DNA of 64,000 nt. Origin: Acidobacteriota bacterium (GTDB lineage: Bacteria; Acidobacteriota; Thermoanaerobaculia; Gp7-AA8). The DNA lies in the NCBI GenBank assembly GCA_003223645.1, contig QHVT01000007.1, positions 232,531 to 296,530 on the forward strand, in the 5' to 3' direction. Positions 24,014 through 32,520 of the stretch are shown here, piece by piece (position 1 is the first letter of the stretch; each line of letters starts with the position of its first letter). The position numbers and the translations under genes were made by a program. The notes beneath the pieces are model-generated. The model ran no database searches and had not been told where the DNA came from. It saw nothing but the letters and a program-made list of their open reading frames with translations.

Positions 24014-25122
24014 GGCGATTGCTCTGCTGTCTCATCGCTGCAGTCGGATTGAATGCGGCCGAGTTCAAAGGCGCGGTGCCGAACATCGCCGGTGACGGCT
24101 CCGGCGGATTCGTCGTCAGCTACATCGACGGCAACTCGTTCCGCTTCGTCTCGATTCGCGATGACAAAGTCTCGTCGCCGCGCGAGATCGCGAAAGGAAA
24201 TCTGCTCGTCAATCGCGCCGACTTCCCGTCGATCGCGGTCAACGGCAAAACGATGATGACATCGTGGCTGACGAAGAACGGACACGGCTCGATGATTCAC
24301 GCTGCGCGCTCGACGGACGGCGGCGCGACGTGGAGCGCGGCGAAGACGCCGCATCCGGCGATGGTGTCGGAGTTCGGGTTCGTGTCGCTCGATGCGAACG
24401 GTGACGCGATCTGGCTCGACGGACGCGGACTGAAAGGCGGCGTGGAAGGGGAGGGCGACATGGAGCTGCACTACGCCGCGTTCCCGTTTGCGAACGACGT
24501 CGCAATCGACAAACGCGTGTGTGACTGCTGCCAGACGGCGATGGCGATGACGAGCGACGGTCCGATCGTGGCGTATCGCGACCGCTCGGCGGACGAACTA
24601 CGCGACATCGCCATCGTGCGCCGCACGAAGTCGGGCTGGACATCGCCGAAGTTGATTCACGCGGATGGTTGGAAGATCGCCGGCTGTCCGGTGAACGGTC
24701 CGCAGCTCGATGCGAGCGGCAAGCGCGTCGCGATCGCGTGGTTCACCGCGGCGAACGACGAGCCGCGCGTGTATGCCGCGTTCTCGAGCGATACCGGCGC
24801 GACATTCAGCGCGCCGCTGCGCGTCGACGCGAACAAGGCATCCGGACACGTCGACGTCGTGCTGCTTTCCGACGCGTCGGCGGTCGTGACGTGGGTCGAA
24901 GTGCGCGGCGACAAGTCGATCGCGTTCGCGCGACGCGTGAATGTGGCGACCGCTGCCCTCAGCGGTCGCGGTGCCGCTGAGGGCAGCGGCACCCACATGA
25001 GTACGCCGGTGGAGCTCGGCGACGCGCGCGGATTTCCGCGCATCGCGGTTTCGAAGGAGAATGTCGGCGTCGTGTGGGCCGCGGACGATCGCGTCCACTT
25101 CAAGACCATCAAACTGCCATGA
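24010..25122 (+). CDS. Secreted BNR/sialidase-like beta-propeller protein with CDCC motif
   Basis: 370 residues from GTG 24010. Signal peptide (about 1-16) and six-bladed propeller-like repeats with Asp-box motifs STDGGATW (101-108) and SSDTGATF. A CDCC cluster at 171-174 is a feature of a sialidase-like family that need not cleave sialic acid. Catalytic sialidase residues were not identified. The ATGA overlap with a TlpA-like gene and the upstream AhpD-like gene suggest a redox-linked operon in which the cysteines are thiol-exchange or metal sites. A TGTGG..CCACA palindrome is translated in frame near residues 312-330. Confidence 0.7.
   Translation: MRRLLCCLIAAVGLNAAEFKGAVPNIAGDGSGGFVVSYIDGNSFRFVSIRDDKVSSPREIAKGNLLVNRADFPSIAVNGKTMMTSWLTKNGHGSMIHAARSTDGGATWSAAKTPHPAMVSEFGFVSLDANGDAIWLDGRGLKGGVEGEGDMELHYAAFPFANDVAIDKRVCDCCQTAMAMTSDGPIVAYRDRSADELRDIAIVRRTKSGWTSPKLIHADGWKIAGCPVNGPQLDASGKRVAIAWFTAANDEPRVYAAFSSDTGATFSAPLRVDANKASGHVDVVLLSDASAVVTWVEVRGDKSIAFARRVNVATAALSGRGAAEGSGTHMSTPVELGDARGFPRIAVSKENVGVVWAADDRVHFKTIKLP
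24942..24997. repeat. TGTGG..CCACA palindromic element inside sialidase-like gene, copy 3
   Basis: Shortened 56-bp copy with almost no central spacer, in frame with the host gene. Confidence 0.85.
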
Positions 25123-25673
25123 GGAAACTCTCTCTCCTTCTCTCACTGATTGTCGTGCTCGCCGCCTGCAAAGCGCGGGAGAACACTGTCGCGACGACAT
25201 CCGCGGAAGCGCCAAAGAAATCTGCGCCCGCGCAGACTGCGACAGGCACCGACGTCGGCGCGACGATGCCGGAGTATTCGGCGATGTGGCTCGACGGCTC
25301 GAAGTTCGAGCTCGCCAGCAAGCGCGACAAAGTCCTGCTGGTGAACGTCTGGGCCACGTGGTGCGCGCCGTGCCGCGAGGAGATCCCGGAGCTGCAGGCG
25401 CTGCACGACAAACTGAAAGCGAAGAACTTCGAAGTCCTCGGCGTCAGCGTCGACGACTCCTCGGCCGAGCTCGTGAAGCAATTCGTCGCCGAGCAGAAGA
25501 TGACGTTCCCGGTCGCGCTCGATCCGGAAGGAAAAATCGCGTCGATCCTCGACACCGGCGTGCTGCCGACGACGGTCCTGCTCGACCGCACCGGCAAGAT
25601 CCTCTGGAAACACTACGGCCCGATTCCGAAGAACGATCCGGAGCTCGAGCAGACGATCGCGAAGGCGTTGTGA
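25119..25673 (+). CDS. TlpA-like thioredoxin lipoprotein
   Basis: 184 residues. Lipobox LAAC with Cys17, a linker, then a thioredoxin fold with W-C82-A-P-C85 (in VWATWCAPC) and a cis-proline region GVLPTTVLLD. It is a periplasmic membrane-tethered thiol-disulfide oxidoreductase. The ATGA overlap with the preceding gene ties it to the propeller protein, whose CDCC motif could be its client. Confidence 0.9.
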   Translation: MRKLSLLLSLIVVLAACKARENTVATTSAEAPKKSAPAQTATGTDVGATMPEYSAMWLDGSKFELASKRDKVLLVNVWATWCAPCREEIPELQALHDKLKAKNFEVLGVSVDDSSAELVKQFVAEQKMTFPVALDPEGKIASILDTGVLPTTVLLDRTGKILWKHYGPIPKNDPELEQTIAKAL

Positions 25674-25675
25674 CC

Positions 25676-25775
25676 TCTCAGCCTCCTGGCCTCCCAGCCT
25701 CCTGGCCTCCAAGGCTCCGAGTCTCCGGAAAACGGTTCTCCAGGAGGCTTAGAGGCCAGGAGGCCAGGAGGCCAA
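25676..25775. repeat. CCTCCTGGCC word palindrome
   Basis: Left arm CAGCCTCCTGGCCTCCCAGC etc.; right arm AGGAGGCCAGGAGGCC. Spacer near CCGGAAAACGG. Fills the convergent gap after the TlpA-like gene. Same family at 52320-52394. Confidence 0.85.
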
Positions 25776-25964
25776 CTACGTGTGGCGCCGGTCAGGCGTG
25801 TCGCGCTCGGTGCGGCGGCGGTCGCGTTGCCGCTGGATGAACTCGCGGACGTTGCGCGCCATTTGTCCGACCAGCAGGCGCATCGGCAGGTAGGCCAGCG
25901 CGATCGAAAGCGCCAGCGCTACGGCCATCAAAAGGAAGAGAGCGATGAGAGCGATCGGTGACAT
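25776..25964 (-). CDS. Small single/two-helix membrane protein
   Basis: 62 residues: a long hydrophobic stretch (IALIALFLLMAVALALSIALAYLP, in two parts) followed by a highly basic, arginine-rich tail. No family recognised. The stop codon lies at the edge of a palindromic repeat. It could be a small membrane protein co-transcribed with the SGNH-like gene 15 bp upstream. Confidence 0.5.
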   Translation of the reverse strand: MSPIALIALFLLMAVALALSIALAYLPMRLLVGQMARNVREFIQRQRDRRRTERDTPDRRHT

Positions 25965-25979
25965 CGGGCCTCGAAAACC

Positions 25980-26825
25980 TCACTCTCTCAATAGCAAACG
26001 GCGGGCCGCGAGCGCGTCGCGGATCGCGGCCGTCAGCTTGCGCGCGCCATCGGGATTCGCGTGCATGGGATCGAGAAATTCCCGCTCCGAAAGCAGGCGC
26101 GTCAAATCGACGCAGTCGATGCCGGATGGACAAGCGACGCGCGCGTGCAGTCGCGGATGGACCGGCGCGAGCACGACAAGGTAGCGTCGCCGCGCACGCG
26201 CAGCGCACTCGCGCAGCATCTGCACCTGCGACGCGCTCATCGTGAATTGCGCGCCGGCGAGATCGGCGAACCGTTGTTCGGGCAGCCATCCGCCGGGGCG
26301 ATGTCCGCGCAGCACATCGCGCGCGAATCCCTCGATCGCGGCGCGCACGTGACGGCGGCCGTACCAGCGGTCGCGGAGCGGATGCGGGTCGAGATCGAAT
26401 CGAAACACGCGCGCAATCACGGCGCGCGTTTCCACGTGAGGCGTGTAGCCGCACAGACGCATCGCGTTGTAGTGATCGGGATCGACCGCGTCATTGCGGT
26501 CGAGCATCGACGGCGTGACGAGATGGACGACGACGTTCACGTTCGGCGGCAACTCCTGCTGCAGAAGAAATCCTTCGCCGATCGTCTGCGCCGGCGAGCA
26601 GAGATTCGAGCCGCCGAGTTGCCGCGTGTCGACGCCGAAGAGGCCGACGCTGTCGCCGAACAGGACGAGCGGGGGAGTGCGATCGGAGTGGAGCGCGTCG
26701 AGGATGGTGCAGAGACGCGCGGTGTCGTCAGGCGAGACGCGCGCGATGCGCGGCATCAGGACGAGCGCGACGGCGGCGCCGGCGATGACGCACAGCGAGA
26801 GCGCGATCGCGCGTCGGAGGAACAA
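25980..26825 (-). CDS. SGNH-hydrolase-like membrane-anchored protein
   Basis: 281 residues with an N-terminal TM helix (8-24). Block I-like LFGDSVGLFG contains GDS at 57-59, and the C-terminal DPMHANPDGARKL supplies the D-x-x-H block V. This is the arrangement of SGNH/AlgX-AlgJ-like esterases or acetyltransferases that modify cell-surface polysaccharides. Substrate unknown. Confidence 0.65.
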   Translation of the reverse strand: MFLRRAIALSLCVIAGAAVALVLMPRIARVSPDDTARLCTILDALHSDRTPPLVLFGDSVGLFGVDTRQLGGSNLCSPAQTIGEGFLLQQELPPNVNVVVHLVTPSMLDRNDAVDPDHYNAMRLCGYTPHVETRAVIARVFRFDLDPHPLRDRWYGRRHVRAAIEGFARDVLRGHRPGGWLPEQRFADLAGAQFTMSASQVQMLRECAARARRRYLVVLAPVHPRLHARVACPSGIDCVDLTRLLSEREFLDPMHANPDGARKLTAAIRDALAARRLLLRE

Positions 26826-26854
26826 GTGTTGATTGTAGTAAGTTCGCTTTCATC

Positions 26855-27940
26855 GTGGAGACGCCGATCATTCCGGAGCGCATCGCCGCGCCGGTGCGCC
26901 GTGCGCTCGCCGGCGAAGCCGTGGAGTGGCCCGACCTCACCGACGAAGAAGCGCGCGCGCTCACGCTGCACGGCGTCGCACCGCTCGTCTACTCCATCGC
27001 GCGCGTCCCGCGGCTGAGAGAACAGGCAATGCACGCGGCCGTGCTCGAAGCGATGCGGCTCGAAGACCTGCACGCGGTGCTCCCTGCGCTCGCATCGCGC
27101 GACGTTGTTCCGCTTCTCATGAAAGGAACGCCGCTCGCGTACGACCTCTATCCCGCGCCGGAGCTGCGCCCGCGCGGCGACACGGATCTACTGATCTCTC
27201 GCGATGCAATCGAAACGACGCGTGAGGTTTTGCTCGAGCTCGGATTCGCGGAACGAATGACGAGCGGCGACGAGCACGGCGTGCGGCAGGCGCTGTTTTC
27301 GCGGCTCGACGCCTACGGTCTCGAGCATGCGTACGACGTGCACTGGGACATCACCAACACCGCGCTCTTCGCGGAGACGCTGCGCTTCGACGAGCTGTGC
27401 GCGCGCGCGGTCAACGTACCAACGATCGACGCCCTCGCTCTCTCGCACGTCGACGCGCTGCTGCTCGCGTGCATCCATCGCGTCGCGCATCATCACGACA
27501 GCGATCGCCTGATCTGGCTCTTCGACATCGCGCTCTTGCGCGACCGCATGTCGCGCGACGAGCACGAGCGTTTCTGGCGGCTCGCCGCCGACCGTCGCGT
27601 CGCCGGCGTCTGCATCCGCTCGATCGAGCTGGCGGACGAATGGTGCGGACGCGCGGCGCACGATCGCGCGGAGGATTTTCTGTCGCGGGAAGAAATTGAG
27701 CGCGACGAGCCGTCGCGCGTCTATCTCGATCGCGAGATCACGTACGGCCGCGCGATGCTCGCCGACCTGCGCGCTCTGCCGTGGCGCGCGCGCGTGGAGC
27801 GATTGCGGCAGCTCGCGTTTCCGCCGCGCGACTTCATGCAGCAGACGTTTCACACACGCAGCCGTTTCGCGCTGCCGTGGCTGTACGTCTATCGCGGGGC
27901 GCGCGGCCTGGTGCGGCTGTTCCGCCGCGCGCGCAAGTGA
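26855..27940 (+). CDS. Nucleotidyltransferase family protein (NTP_transf_5-like)
   Basis: 361 residues from GTG. The motif LLMKGTPLAYDLYP (88-101) followed by RPRGDTDLL (105-113) is characteristic of this nucleotidyltransferase group, in which the D-x-D acidic pair binds metal. Members often sit with sugar/peptide modification genes but activity is mostly untested. A long helical C-terminal domain follows. It is convergent with the response regulator gene 6 bp away. Confidence 0.8.
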   Translation: METPIIPERIAAPVRRALAGEAVEWPDLTDEEARALTLHGVAPLVYSIARVPRLREQAMHAAVLEAMRLEDLHAVLPALASRDVVPLLMKGTPLAYDLYPAPELRPRGDTDLLISRDAIETTREVLLELGFAERMTSGDEHGVRQALFSRLDAYGLEHAYDVHWDITNTALFAETLRFDELCARAVNVPTIDALALSHVDALLLACIHRVAHHHDSDRLIWLFDIALLRDRMSRDEHERFWRLAADRRVAGVCIRSIELADEWCGRAAHDRAEDFLSREEIERDEPSRVYLDREITYGRAMLADLRALPWRARVERLRQLAFPPRDFMQQTFHTRSRFALPWLYVYRGARGLVRLFRRARK

Positions 27941-27946
27941 CGCCCG

Positions 27947-28324
27947 TCATTGGACTTCGTGCGCGTCGTAAACGTGCGTGACCAACTGCTCGATATCGAA
28001 CGGCTTGGAGAGCACGCGGAAGACCGGCTTCGCGGCAGTGGTCGCGGTCGCGCTCTGCAGGTTGGCCGTCATCACGATGACCCACGGCTTCGGCGCGTTG
28101 CGCTCATGCTCGAGGTATTGAATCACCCCGTGGCCGTCAACGCGCGGCATCATCAGGTCAAGCAGGACCATTCCGTACTCGTTGTGCGCGAGCTTCTCGA
28201 TTGCCTCGTGGCCGTCGCGCGCGGAGTCGACTTCGAATTTTTCCCGCCGCAACACGCGCTCGACCATCAGCCGGATCGAATCGTCGTCGTCCACGACCAG
28301 GATTTTTTTATTAGGATTCGACAA
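27947..28324 (-). CDS. Single-domain response regulator
   Basis: 125 residues from TTG 28324 (SNPNKKILVVDDDDSIR); the upstream ATG at 28372 overlaps the divergent gene's start and is less likely. Acidic residues DDDD near 12-15, acceptor D56 (LLDLMMP) and Lys in LSKPFD are present. No output domain; no adjacent kinase. Confidence 0.85.
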   Translation of the reverse strand: MSNPNKKILVVDDDDSIRLMVERVLRREKFEVDSARDGHEAIEKLAHNEYGMVLLDLMMPRVDGHGVIQYLEHERNAPKPWVIVMTANLQSATATTAAKPVFRVLSKPFDIEQLVTHVYDAHEVQ

Positions 28325-28370
28325 TCTTCTGTACGCCTTCGGAAAATCACATAGCAAGCGAACTGCCATC

Positions 28371-28946
28371 ATGCACGTGATCCTCTACACCAGATCAAGC
28401 TGCCATCTGTGCGACGAAGCGAAGGCGGCCATTCGCATGTCGGGCGTCCGCGCGCACGTCACCGAGATCGACATCGACCGCGATCCCGAGCTGCAGCGGC
28501 GTTACACGAACGACGTGCCGGTAATCGTGATCGATGGAAGGGAAGCGTTTCGTCATCGCGTTGATCCGCAGGCATTCGCGCGCTACGCCGCGCAAAGGAG
28601 AAGCGACATGCCCGATCTTGCTGCTGAAAAATGCGTACCGTGCCGCGGCGGAGTGCCCGCGCTGCAAGGCGAAGAGCTGCGCTCGCTGCAACACGACCTC
28701 GGCGGCGGATGGAACGTCGTCGACGAACATCATCTCGAGAAGGAGTTCACCTTTCCGGACTTCGCGTCCGCACTGGAGTTCACCAACCGCGTCGGCGCGA
28801 TCGCCGAGGAAGAGGGACATCATCCCGATATCCATCTGGCGTGGGGCAAAGTGCGCATCACGATCTGGACGCACAAGGTCGACGGGCTGACGCGGAGCGA
28901 CTTCGTGCTGGCCGCGAAGATCGAACGATCCGCACCGTCATCCTGA
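28371..28946 (+). CDS. Glutaredoxin-like domain fused to pterin-4a-carbinolamine dehydratase
   Basis: 191 residues. Residues 1-78 are a glutaredoxin/DUF836-like domain with C11-H-L-C14. From residue 80 a complete PCD (PhhB-like) domain begins (PDLAAEKCVPC), with the conserved EEEGHHPDIHLAWGKVRI. PCD recycles the tetrahydropterin cofactor. An AAAGGAG at 28594-28600 lies 7 nt before the internal ATG at 28608, so free PCD could also be made. No stop codon separates the domains. The stop codon itself lies inside a palindromic repeat. Either a true fusion or loss of a stop codon between two overlapping genes. Confidence 0.75.
   Translation: MHVILYTRSSCHLCDEAKAAIRMSGVRAHVTEIDIDRDPELQRRYTNDVPVIVIDGREAFRHRVDPQAFARYAAQRRSDMPDLAAEKCVPCRGGVPALQGEELRSLQHDLGGGWNVVDEHHLEKEFTFPDFASALEFTNRVGAIAEEEGHHPDIHLAWGKVRITIWTHKVDGLTRSDFVLAAKIERSAPSS
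28594..28610 (+). promoter_or_regulatory. Internal ribosome binding site and start for the PCD domain
   Basis: AAAGGAG, 7-nt spacer, ATG in frame within the fused gene. Much stronger than most start regions in this window. Confidence 0.6.
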
Positions 28947-29067
28947 GCAACTTTGTGGCGACCGCTGCCCTCAGCGGTCGCGGCGGCGCTACGCGCCGCT
29001 GGCGCGGCCGTGAGGCGGCGCTGTGACCGCTGCGGGCAGCGGTCACCACAAAGTTGCTCAGGATGAC
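28937..29067. repeat. Composite palindrome: GTCATCCTGAG outer arms, TGTGG element core
   Basis: Outer arms GTCATCCTGAGCAAC and GTTGCTCAGGATGAC enclose a TGTGG..CCACA element (copy 4). It lies between convergent genes and supplies the stop codon of the glutaredoxin-PCD gene. Confidence 0.85.
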
Positions 29068-29077
29068 GACTGCGTCG

Positions 29078-31144
29078 TCACTTATTCGTCGCGACCTGCT
29101 TTTCCACCTGCCGCCGCACGCTCATCTCCGACGTGTTGCCGGCCGCGTCGATGGCGACCGCGGAGAATGCGCGCTCGGTTGGTGTTGCCGCGCGCAACAC
29201 GTCGTGGGCCCAGATGTCGGTGTCGCGGTCGACGTCTTCGCCCGACGCTTCGGTGCGCTTCACGATGTTGAACGGGAACGTCGCCTCGAACGTGCCGTCG
29301 CTGGCGGTGTTGGCGGAGCCGATGTAGTTGAACTCGCCGATCGACGGCAGCGCGACGTCGCGCTCCTGCGTCGTGATGGTCTCGCGCTCCGTCTTCACTC
29401 CGCGAATGCGCGGCATCTCGGCTACCTTTTCGCGCACGGACGATGTAGCGAACGACTGGTACAGCTCGACGACTTCGCCGGGGCACGCACGTCCGCGAAT
29501 CGTGACCCGCGCATTGACGCTGTTCTCGTCGCCGTCGACTTGCGCGCTGGTGATCACCGGCGGGGAGATGCCGAGGTTTGCGGCGGTGGTGATGTGGTCG
29601 CAGGAGGCGGACGCGCGCGCGAGGATGTTTGGGTCGCTTCGCAGATTGAGGATGATCGGACGCAGTCCGTTTTCGTCGTAGCGATTCGCACTCAGGCGAT
29701 TCTCGCGCGGCGCGCTGTTGTCGTTGAAGGGCGTGACCGTGACGCCGCCGAGGCGGTTCCACATGATGTCGTTGCGCGTGACGGTGTTGCGCGTGACGCC
29801 GGGCGAGAGGACGACGCCGGCCTGGTTGCCGCTGATGGTCGTGCCGTCGATGACGTTGCCGCTCACCGGACGGCTGCCGTCGGGCTGGCCGATGACGATG
29901 CCGGCGCCGCGATTCTCGTTGAAGACCGACGAGTGAATCTCCGATCCGTTCGAGAGCAGCGCGAGGCCGCCGCCGCTCGTCGGCTCGCCGCAGCGCGACA
30001 CGTCGAGATGATCGCCCTGGAAGCGTCCGTTCGGACCGACGGCGATGCCGACGTTCGATTGAGCGGTGACGAGCACGAGATGCGCGATCGTCAGTCCGTT
30101 CTCGATCTGCATGCCGACGTTGCTGCGCTGCACGGCCGGAAGCGCATCGGGCGACGCGCCGATGAGCACGTGCTCGAGACGCGCGTCGGCGCGCAGCACG
30201 ACGGTACTCGCGGCGCCGCGCACGGCGAAGTCGCGCATCGCGCAGCGCGACGCGCAGACGATTCCCTCCGCGCCGCTGACGACGAGCTCGAGCTCCGGCT
30301 TCTGCAGGCGATCGGCCGCAAGATCTTCCGGCTCGATCGTCGCACTGTCGCCGACGCGTCCGGGATGAACGTTCGTCGCGGAGGCGGGCGAGAGATAGTT
30401 GCGCGCGACGCCGTCGATCAGCGTGTCCTGATCTTTCAGCTCCGGCAGCGGCGTGTTGAACGTGATCATCCACCAGCGCTGCGGCACGCCCATGATCGGA
30501 TCGCGCTGTTGGGCCGCGGGCAGGAGCGGCACGAAGCGCATGCGATTCGGGCCGGGAACATTGTTGGCGTTGACGACGAACTGGCGGAACGATCCCTGGA
30601 TGTTTTCGCCGTCGATGGCGGACGTGACGGCGTCGAAGCTGAACGCGAAGTCGACATTCGACTGCGGAGCGTCGAGCTTCACGCCGGCGACGTGCTCGGA
30701 CGTCGCGAGCGCCGTCGCGTCATCGGACCCGGCGGTGCGCCCGCCGAAGCAAGGTCCTTCCGCTTGAATCGTGACGGTCGTTCCATCGGGACGCGCGCAG
30801 AGTGCGCCGGCCGGACCGAACGTCTGCTCCGGCCACGCGCCCGCGCGGATGCTGCGCGAGTCAATGGCGACCCAGTAGTCGCCGCGGTCCGCGCGGAACA
30901 CGTAAAGGCCGTCGGCTTTGGTCTTCGTCGATGCGACGAGAACGTCATCCGCGGAAGGCGCGTGATCGCCGCCGTCGCGATAGAGCTTCACGGTAACGCC
31001 GCCGAGCGGGAGCACGAGATCGGTGCGCAACGCGAGCGACGGCCGGTCTTCGTAAACACCGCCGGCCAGCATGAGCGCGCTCTGCGCGTGCGCGAGCATC
31101 GGCGCGGCAGCCGCCGCGACTACCACCACCCATCGTTTGAGCAT
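29078..31144 (-). CDS. Secreted right-handed beta-helix protein
   Basis: 688 residues from ATG 31144 with a signal peptide ending AHAQ. An N-terminal SdrD B-like/Cna-like domain (GGVTVKLYRDGGDH..., SADDVLVASTKTKADGLYVF) is followed by parallel beta-helix repeats (about 300-500) rich in NxIxGN-type turns (SGNVIDGTTISGNQAGVVL, RNTVTRNDI). C-terminal Ig-like segments end in AVAIDAAGNTSEMS. Likely a surface or secreted protein, possibly carbohydrate-binding; no catalytic site seen. Confidence 0.75.
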   Translation of the reverse strand: MLKRWVVVVAAAAAPMLAHAQSALMLAGGVYEDRPSLALRTDLVLPLGGVTVKLYRDGGDHAPSADDVLVASTKTKADGLYVFRADRGDYWVAIDSRSIRAGAWPEQTFGPAGALCARPDGTTVTIQAEGPCFGGRTAGSDDATALATSEHVAGVKLDAPQSNVDFAFSFDAVTSAIDGENIQGSFRQFVVNANNVPGPNRMRFVPLLPAAQQRDPIMGVPQRWWMITFNTPLPELKDQDTLIDGVARNYLSPASATNVHPGRVGDSATIEPEDLAADRLQKPELELVVSGAEGIVCASRCAMRDFAVRGAASTVVLRADARLEHVLIGASPDALPAVQRSNVGMQIENGLTIAHLVLVTAQSNVGIAVGPNGRFQGDHLDVSRCGEPTSGGGLALLSNGSEIHSSVFNENRGAGIVIGQPDGSRPVSGNVIDGTTISGNQAGVVLSPGVTRNTVTRNDIMWNRLGGVTVTPFNDNSAPRENRLSANRYDENGLRPIILNLRSDPNILARASASCDHITTAANLGISPPVITSAQVDGDENSVNARVTIRGRACPGEVVELYQSFATSSVREKVAEMPRIRGVKTERETITTQERDVALPSIGEFNYIGSANTASDGTFEATFPFNIVKRTEASGEDVDRDTDIWAHDVLRAATPTERAFSAVAIDAAGNTSEMSVRRQVEKQVATNK

Positions 31145-31172
31145 GTCGGACCTCGTCCCGTAATTATGCGCC

Positions 31173-31264
31173 ATGAAAAAGCAGAAATCAGAAAGCAAAA
31201 AGCAGAAATCAGAAACGCAGCCTTGGCCTTCTTCTTTCTGCTTTTGCTTTCTGCTTTCTGCTTT
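31173..31264. repeat. GCAGAAATC/AGAAAGC word palindrome
   Basis: AT-rich palindromic array: the left arm has AAAAAGCAGAAATCAGAAAG words, the right arm has CTTTCTGCTTTTGCTTTCTG words. It fills the gap between the beta-helix start and the AI-2E gene end, upstream of the former. Confidence 0.85.
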
Positions 31265-31265
31265 C

Positions 31266-32327
31266 CTACACGAGTCCCCACTCGCGGAGCTCGCGTTTGA
31301 CGAACGCGTACGCGATCGGGGCCATGATCACTCCGCTCACACCGAACGCGGCCTCGCCGACGAGAATTGCCAGGAGGATCTCCCAGGCCTGCGAGTCGGT
31401 CTCGCCGCCGACGATGCGCGAGTTGATGAGGTACTCGAGTTTGTGGATGACGACGAGAAACGTCAGCGACGCGATCGCCGTCGGCACGGAGACGCCCAGC
31501 GACAGGACCGTGACCACGGCGTTGGAGATGAGGTTGCCGAGAACGGGGATGAGGCCGCACAGAAACGTGATCACGATCAGCGTCGTGGCGAACGGGATGT
31601 GGATGCCGAAGAGCGGCAGCACGACGAGGAGGTAAAGGCCGGTGAGCGACGTGTTGACGGCGGAGATCTTGAGCTGCGCCGAGGCGATTTTCACGAACGC
31701 ATCGGTGAGGTGTTTTACTTTTTCAATCAGATGACTCGCGAGCGGCCCGCGCTCTTTTCCGTCGTGCTTCGTTGCGTGGCGGAAGAAGACGAGCAGCGCG
31801 AGGAGGCCGCCCATGATCATGTGCACGATGCCGATGCCGATCCAGAGGCCGCCCGCGCGCAGGGTCTGCGCGTGCGCCTTCAGCCATCCCATGGCCAGCA
31901 GTTTGAAATCCTCCGCATCGGTCATGACCTCGGGGATCACCTCGCGTCCCAATCCCCCGAACCAGAGACGCATCGAGCCGAGGATGTCCGCCATCTGCTC
32001 CATCATCGCCGGCACACTGCCCGCGCCGCGGCGCAGCATCAGGATCATCAGCGCGACGAACGCGGTGACGAGCGCGCCGGTTGCCGTCGCGACGATGAGC
32101 AGCGCGAGCGGCCGCACGATCCCGCGCGACATCCGTCCGTGAAAACGCTTCGAGAGGCGATCGAGAATCACGAACAGCGTCAGCCCGAACACCAGCGCGC
32201 CGACGAGATGCCGGTACAGGATGAACAACGTCCCCGCACCGATGATCAAGTACGCGGCGAGCTCTTCCCACGACATGCGCGGACGAGCGGCTTCCGACTT
32301 GATCGGGACGACCGATGTACTACTCAC
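31266..32327 (-). CDS. AI-2E family transporter
   Basis: 353 residues from GTG 32327 (ATG 32275 is an alternative). About eight TM segments, with the family-typical C-terminal stretch GIHIPFATTLIVITFLCGLIP, NLISNAVVTVLSLG and GVSGVIMAPIAYAFVKRELREW. The family includes TqsA-like and Na+/H+ antiporter-like members; the substrate cannot be told here. Confidence 0.85.
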   Translation of the reverse strand: MSSTSVVPIKSEAARPRMSWEELAAYLIIGAGTLFILYRHLVGALVFGLTLFVILDRLSKRFHGRMSRGIVRPLALLIVATATGALVTAFVALMILMLRRGAGSVPAMMEQMADILGSMRLWFGGLGREVIPEVMTDAEDFKLLAMGWLKAHAQTLRAGGLWIGIGIVHMIMGGLLALLVFFRHATKHDGKERGPLASHLIEKVKHLTDAFVKIASAQLKISAVNTSLTGLYLLVVLPLFGIHIPFATTLIVITFLCGLIPVLGNLISNAVVTVLSLGVSVPTAIASLTFLVVIHKLEYLINSRIVGGETDSQAWEILLAILVGEAAFGVSGVIMAPIAYAFVKRELREWGLV

Positions 32328-32424
32328 GCGTTCATTGTACGGCTTCGTTTGGCCGCTTCGACCCGCCGACTGAAATATGCCGGACCGCGTCCTTCGACCG
32401 CAGCGGCCCACGCTTCCCTAACAA

Positions 32425-32443
32425 GTGGGTAGGGAATTCCCAC
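32425..32443. promoter_or_regulatory. Inverted repeats upstream of the five-gene operon (1)
   Basis: GTGGG..CCCAC flanks the perfect palindrome GGGAATTCCC (32432-32441). Possible operator. No clear -35/-10 pair is seen in the gap. Confidence 0.4.
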
Positions 32444-32490
32444 GCGGCGTCACTCCATAAGTGCTGGGTTTGAGAATCATCAGAAAAATT

Positions 32491-32506
32491 ACGTGCGTGT
32501 ACACGT
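32491..32506. promoter_or_regulatory. Inverted repeat upstream of the five-gene operon (2)
   Basis: ACGTG-CGTGTA-CACGT palindrome about 15 bp before the start codon, followed by the ribosome binding site AAGGAG. Confidence 0.4.
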
Positions 32507-32520
32507 CTAAGGAGTAGCTC

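Noticed and set aside
27947-28372. Response regulator starting at ATG 28372
   Set aside because: It would overlap the ATG of the divergent glutaredoxin-PCD gene and add an atypical N-terminus; TTG 28324 gives the usual receiver start.
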